From positions 62,001-126,000 of the forward strand of contig JACKCB010000002.1 of NCBI GenBank assembly GCA_020634235.1: a stretch of DNA of 64,000 nucleotides, read 5' to 3'. Each line of letters begins with the position of its first letter. Within the stretch, counting starts at the first letter, position 1. Source of the DNA: Ardenticatenaceae bacterium. Its GTDB lineage: Bacteria; Chloroflexota; Anaerolineae; Promineifilales; Promineifilaceae. Shown one piece after another: positions 59,924 through 64,000 of this stretch. The notes beneath the pieces were generated by a model. That model ran no database searches. It saw nothing but the letters and a program-made list of their open reading frames with translations, and was not told the origin of the DNA. Made by a program: the position numbers and the translations under genes.

Positions 59924-62900
59924 CTAATCGGCGCTGCCCATCGCCTTGGCGGCGGTAAGCGCCTCCAGCAAGTGTTCGTCAGTATTGTCATCAATCAGGA
60001 TCGTACCCAGGTCGGTTGCAACCTCTTCCGCTTCCAACTCTTCCACCACTTCGGGTGTCGTGTCGGCTACGCGGAAGCCCGTCCCGGCCGGGATCAGCTT
60101 ACCAATGATGACATTCTCCTTCAGACCGAGCAGTTGGTCTTCCTTGCCGGCAATTGCCGCCCCGGCCAACACGCGGATGGTGTGCTGGAACGAACTGGCC
60201 GACAAGAAACTGTCCGTATTCAGCGAGGCCTTGGTAATGCCCATGAGCACCGGTTCGGCCCGGGCCGGCTCACCACCTTCAGCCATCACTTCCTCATTCA
60301 CGCCCTGGAAAATGTTGGACTCAATCAACTCACCGGGCAGCATCTCCGTGTCGCCTGAGCTGGTGACCATCACCTTGCTCAGCATCTTGCGGATAATCAC
60401 CTCAAAGTGCTTGTCGCTGATGTTCTGACCCTGCGGCCGGTACACCTGCTGCACCTCACGCAGCAAATACTGCGTCACGGCATCACGCCCCTGGATTTCC
60501 AGGATGCGGTGCGGATTCTTGGAGCCTTCCGTTAGCTGGTCGCCCGCGTTCACGTGCTGGCCTTCACTAACTAACAGCCGCATCCCGGCCGGGATCTCAT
60601 AATCCCGCTCGTCCTGGCTTTCCCAGACCACTTTCAGGCCATTCTCGTCGATGACAACCCGGCCGGTATGCCGTGCCGTCAACATCAGGTCACCCTGTTC
60701 GGCTACAATATCACCGACCTCTACCCCATCCCCGTCCTGCACCCTAATCGTCCAGTCCGCGGGAATATCGTAGACGTCATCCACCAGCTTACGGTCAGAG
60801 GCAAACACATGGCGCACACCATCAATCACCCGGACTTCAGCCACACCGCTAATCTCCGTAATGACCGCTTCACCCTTCGGCCGCTGGCGTGCTTCAAACA
60901 ACTCCTCCACACGCGGCAAACCCTGGGTGATGTCCGCCTGGTCAGCCGTACCACCTGTGTGGAACGTGCGCAGCGTCAACTGCGTACCAGGCTCGCCAAT
61001 CGACTGGGCCGCCACAATACCCACAGCCACACCCAGGTCCACCGGCCGGCCACGGCCCAGGTCCAAACCATAACATTTGGTGCAGATACCCTGGCGCAGC
61101 TCACAAGTCATCGGCGAATAAACGTACACCTCTTCAATCCCGGTCGCGTCAACCGCTTCCGCAATCTCCTCGCTGAACATCTCGCCTTCATTGATCAGAA
61201 TCTCGCCCGTGGTCGTATCCACAATCTGCATCGCCGATGTCCGGCCGTAGACTCGTTCTGCCAGCTTCTGCTTGCCAAAATTGTCCACCCGGCGAACATA
61301 GATGCCCTTCTTCGTGCCACAATCAGCGGCGCTGATAATCACATCCTGGGCCACATCTACCAGACGGCGCGTTAGATAACCGGCATCCGCCGTCCGCAGC
61401 GCTGTGTCTGCCAGACCTTTCCGCGAGCCGTGCGTAGAGATGAAGTACTCCAGCGCGGTCAGCCCCTGGCGGAAGTTTGAGGTAATCGGCACGGCAATGA
61501 TGCGCCCCTGCGGGTCGGCCATCAGGCCGCGCATCCCGGCTAACTGGGTAATTGGGCCAAAACCACCCTTACCAGCCCCGGAAAGGGCCATCATGGCCAT
61601 CGGCCCGGTCGGATCCATTGCCGCCCGCACCGCCACCTCAACTTCATCCTTGGCCGAAGTCCACTGCTCAATCGTTCGCTGGTAGCTTTCTTCTTCCGTC
61701 AACAGACCACGCCGGTACTGGCGGTCGATTTCTTCCACCCGCTTCTGGGCCTGGTCCAAAATCCCCTGGCGCTCCTCGGGCACTGTCAGGTCCTGCACAG
61801 CAACCGTCACACCAGAACGCGTGGCATATTTGAAGCCGATATTCTTCACCGCGTCAACCATCTCAATGGTCGCTTTGTCCCCAAAGAGGCGGTAGACACG
61901 ATTGATCAGGTCGTTAACGGCCCCCTTGTTGAGCACCTGGTTGATGAAGCGCATTCCCGGCGGAAGCGTACGGTTGAACAACACCCGGCCGGGACTGGTC
62001 ACAATCACCCTTCGGCGCGGCTTTTCATCGGCATAGCGCTGCCCATTATCATCCTGGTAAGTATCCGTAAGCAGCCTGATCTTGGCATGGATATCCACGT
62101 GACCCAGCTCATAAGCCAGCTGCGCCTCATCCATGCTGCTGTAAACGTGCCCCTCACCCTTCATACCATCTTTCATCACCGTCAGGTAATAAACACCCAA
62201 CACCATATCCTTAGACGGCCCAACAATGGGCTGGCCATCGGCCGGCTTCAGCAGGTTCTTAGAGGCCAACATAAGTTCCTTCGCCTCTTTCACCGCCCGT
62301 TCCGACAACGGCACATGGACCGCCATCTGGTCACCGTCGAAGTCAGCATTAAACGCCGCGCAAACCAGCGGATGCAGTTGTATCGCCTTCCCTTCCACCA
62401 GGATCGGCATAAACGCCTGGATACCCAGGCGGTGCAGCGTCGGTGCCCGGTTCAACAAAATGGGGCGATCCTGAATGACTTCTTCCAGAATCTCCCACAC
62501 TTCCGGAGGCTGGCGTTCGATGACCCGCTTGGCCCCCTTCACGTTGCTGGCGTATTCATATTCCACCAGCTTGCTAATCACAAAGGGGCGAAACAGCTCC
62601 AAGGCCATTGCCTTGGGCAGGCCGCATTGCCCCAACTTCAGATTAGGACCAACCACAATCACCGACCGGCCGGAGTAGTCGACACGCTTGCCCAACAGAT
62701 TGCGACGGAACCGGCCCTTCTTGCCCTTAAGCATGTCCGACAGCGATTTCAGTTCACGACGGCCACGACGACTGAGCGCCTTGCCCCGCTGGCTGTTGTC
62801 GATGAGGCTGTCGACAGCTTCCTGCAACATACGCTTTTCGTTACGTACAATCACGTCTGGCGCGCCCAACTCCAGCAGCCGCTTCAAGCGGTTATTGCGG

Positions 62901-64000
62901 TTAATAACCCGGCGGTAGAGGTCGTTCAGGTCAGAGGTCGCAAACCGGCCACCATCCAATTGGACCATGGGGCGCAGCTCCGGTGGAATAACCGGCAAAA
63001 CAGTGAGGATCATCCACTCCGGCCGGTTGCCGCTCTTGCGCAGCGCCTCCACCACCTGCAGCCGCTTGGTGGCCCGCTTGGCCGCCTGCTTGGAGCGCGT
63101 GGTGCGCACCTCGCGCCACAACTCACGCGATAGTCGGTTGAGGTCCATGTTCTTCAAGATGTCATAGAACGCCTCGGCGCCCATGTCAGCCCGGAAAACG
63201 TTGCCAAAACGGCTCTTCAGTTCGCGGTATTCCGTTTCATTCAGGAAGTTCATCTGGGCAATGCCCGTCAACTGATCCCGGTTCATCTGTGCCTGCTGGC
63301 GCAGGCGGACCAGTTTTTGGGAGAGCTGCCCGTTCACTTCGTTGGCCACCGCCCCGCGCTCTTCCTTCAGCAGGGCAATTTCGCGCTGAATAGCAGCCAC
63401 ATCACTCTGGTGCGATTCTTCATGCTCCTGCTGCACCTGGGTCAGGCGATCAGAGGTGATTTCTTGCACCAGGACAATATGTTCGCGTCCAACCGTTTCA
63501 CCGGCTGTCAGCACGACGCGGTCGCCCAGGCGAATATCGCTCGCGGCAGCCTGGCCAGTCAGGTTGGCCAGGCGCTGCTCGGTCGTCCGTGCTTCCTGCA
63601 CCGCTGCATCAGTGGCCGCGGCCAGGCGATCGTCGAACGTTTCGTGCAGTTCAACCAGCGCTATTTCCAACTCTTCCAGGCGCGCGGTCGCTTCAACCGT
63701 CGTCTGATCAATCCGGGCATCGCTCTCTTCCTGAAGCCGCAGTTCGGCCTCTTTTAGCTCTTCGTCCAGCCGCTTCAGGGCGCGCTGGCGCGCATCTTCG
63801 TCCACATGGGTGATCACGTATTGGGCGAAATAAAGAACCCGATCCAGGTTGCGACGGGACACGTTTAGCAGCAGGCCCAGGTAGCTGGGAACCCGCCGCG
63901 TATACCAGACATGAGCAACCGGCGCAGCCAACTCAATATGGCCCAACCGCTCACGCCGCACAGAAGAACGCGTAATCTCAACGCCGCATTTATCGCAAAC
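59924..64000 (-). CDS. rpoC: DNA-directed RNA polymerase subunit beta' (5' end beyond window)
   Basis: About 1358 residues are visible; the N-terminal start lies to the right of the window. The frame is open to the last base, where VCDKCGVEITRSSVRRERLGH gives the end of the first zinc site. The catalytic NADFDGDQMAVH is near 62340 and the bridge/trigger region near 61500. The second zinc site includes MTCELRQGICTKCYG near 61090. Compared with E. coli, about 150 extra residues of charged coiled coil sit after VITHVDEDARQ (63810-63260). It ends with a normal acidic tail. rpoB would be expected to the right. Confidence 0.97.
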   Translation of the reverse strand, partial: VCDKCGVEITRSSVRRERLGHIELAAPVAHVWYTRRVPSYLGLLLNVSRRNLDRVLYFAQYVITHVDEDARQRALKRLDEELKEAELRLQEESDARIDQTTVEATARLEELEIALVELHETFDDRLAAATDAAVQEARTTEQRLANLTGQAAASDIRLGDRVVLTAGETVGREHIVLVQEITSDRLTQVQQEHEESHQSDVAAIQREIALLKEERGAVANEVNGQLSQKLVRLRQQAQMNRDQLTGIAQMNFLNETEYRELKSRFGNVFRADMGAEAFYDILKNMDLNRLSRELWREVRTTRSKQAAKRATKRLQVVEALRKSGNRPEWMILTVLPVIPPELRPMVQLDGGRFATSDLNDLYRRVINRNNRLKRLLELGAPDVIVRNEKRMLQEAVDSLIDNSQRGKALSRRGRRELKSLSDMLKGKKGRFRRNLLGKRVDYSGRSVIVVGPNLKLGQCGLPKAMALELFRPFVISKLVEYEYASNVKGAKRVIERQPPEVWEILEEVIQDRPILLNRAPTLHRLGIQAFMPILVEGKAIQLHPLVCAAFNADFDGDQMAVHVPLSERAVKEAKELMLASKNLLKPADGQPIVGPSKDMVLGVYYLTVMKDGMKGEGHVYSSMDEAQLAYELGHVDIHAKIRLLTDTYQDDNGQRYADEKPRRRVIVTSPGRVLFNRTLPPGMRFINQVLNKGAVNDLINRVYRLFGDKATIEMVDAVKNIGFKYATRSGVTVAVQDLTVPEERQGILDQAQKRVEEIDRQYRRGLLTEEESYQRTIEQWTSAKDEVEVAVRAAMDPTGPMAMMALSGAGKGGFGPITQLAGMRGLMADPQGRIIAVPITSNFRQGLTALEYFISTHGSRKGLADTALRTADAGYLTRRLVDVAQDVIISAADCGTKKGIYVRRVDNFGKQKLAERVYGRTSAMQIVDTTTGEILINEGEMFSEEIAEAVDATGIEEVYVYSPMTCELRQGICTKCYGLDLGRGRPVDLGVAVGIVAAQSIGEPGTQLTLRTFHTGGTADQADITQGLPRVEELFEARQRPKGEAVITEISGVAEVRVIDGVRHVFASDRKLVDDVYDIPADWTIRVQDGDGVEVGDIVAEQGDLMLTARHTGRVVIDENGLKVVWESQDERDYEIPAGMRLLVSEGQHVNAGDQLTEGSKNPHRILEIQGRDAVTQYLLREVQQVYRPQGQNISDKHFEVIIRKMLSKVMVTSSGDTEMLPGELIESNIFQGVNEEVMAEGGEPARAEPVLMGITKASLNTDSFLSASSFQHTIRVLAGAAIAGKEDQLLGLKENVIIGKLIPAGTGFRVADTTPEVVEELEAEEVATDLGTILIDDNTDEHLLEALTAAKAMGSAD

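Overview
The window reads as a GC-rich (roughly 60-65%) bacterial chromosome segment, most likely from a filamentous or free-living member of the phylum Chloroflexota (Anaerolineae / 'Promineofilum'-like). This placement is an inference from protein style: long Pro/Thr/Glu linkers behind lipoprotein signals, a SUF operon with a Rieske protein and SufR, and an RpoC with a coiled-coil insert. It has not been checked by a search. Genes are densely packed and same-strand neighbours very often share a 4-base ATGA/GTGA overlap. The palindrome CCGGCCGG, often extended to CCCGGCCGGG, occurs in genes and spacers alike at a rate far above chance. I see no phage, transposase, CRISPR array, tRNA or rRNA.

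Left part (1-12.6 kb): a cytochrome P450 and a membrane-anchored short-chain dehydrogenase. A leftward operon follows: polX, a cNMP-binding PP2C/SpoIIE phosphatase, an SH3b protein and a zinc-ribbon membrane protein. A rightward peptide-type ABC importer (binding protein plus two permeases) comes next. Its binding protein is circularly permuted relative to family 5. Thiol peroxidase and a cold-shock-domain protein close this part.

Middle (12.6-27.8 kb): gyrA, then a large iron-sulfur locus. sufC-sufB-sufD, a sulfurtransferase, an M23-like protein, sufS, sufU and a Rieske ferredoxin run leftward. They diverge from sufR-sufT across a 228-base regulatory region with two clear sigma-70 promoters. 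rlmN follows, then a TPP-riboswitch-controlled pair (thiamine pyrophosphokinase and a thiamine-type binding lipoprotein).

Right-centre (27.8-48.5 kb): SppA-type peptidase, a secreted subtilisin, a formiminotransferase-cyclodeaminase fusion, an M23 lipoprotein, an SDR, a DUF1461 membrane protein, a spermidine-synthase-like membrane fusion with no ordinary start codon for its full length, a GT39 transferase and ribosomal protein L25. A rightward envelope/polysaccharide run follows: DUF2267, G5-propeller lipoprotein, GT2, and a glycosidase-like/O-antigen-ligase fusion.

Right end (48.5-64 kb): acpP; a leftward group with an acyl-CoA thioesterase, a ChlI-like AAA+ ATPase and a membrane protein; a secreted surface protein; a tightly overlapped polysaccharide operon (UDP-glucuronate decarboxylase, O-antigen ligase, GtrA, GT4); type 2 isopentenyl-diphosphate isomerase with a polyprenyl synthase; and rpoC, cut by the window end.
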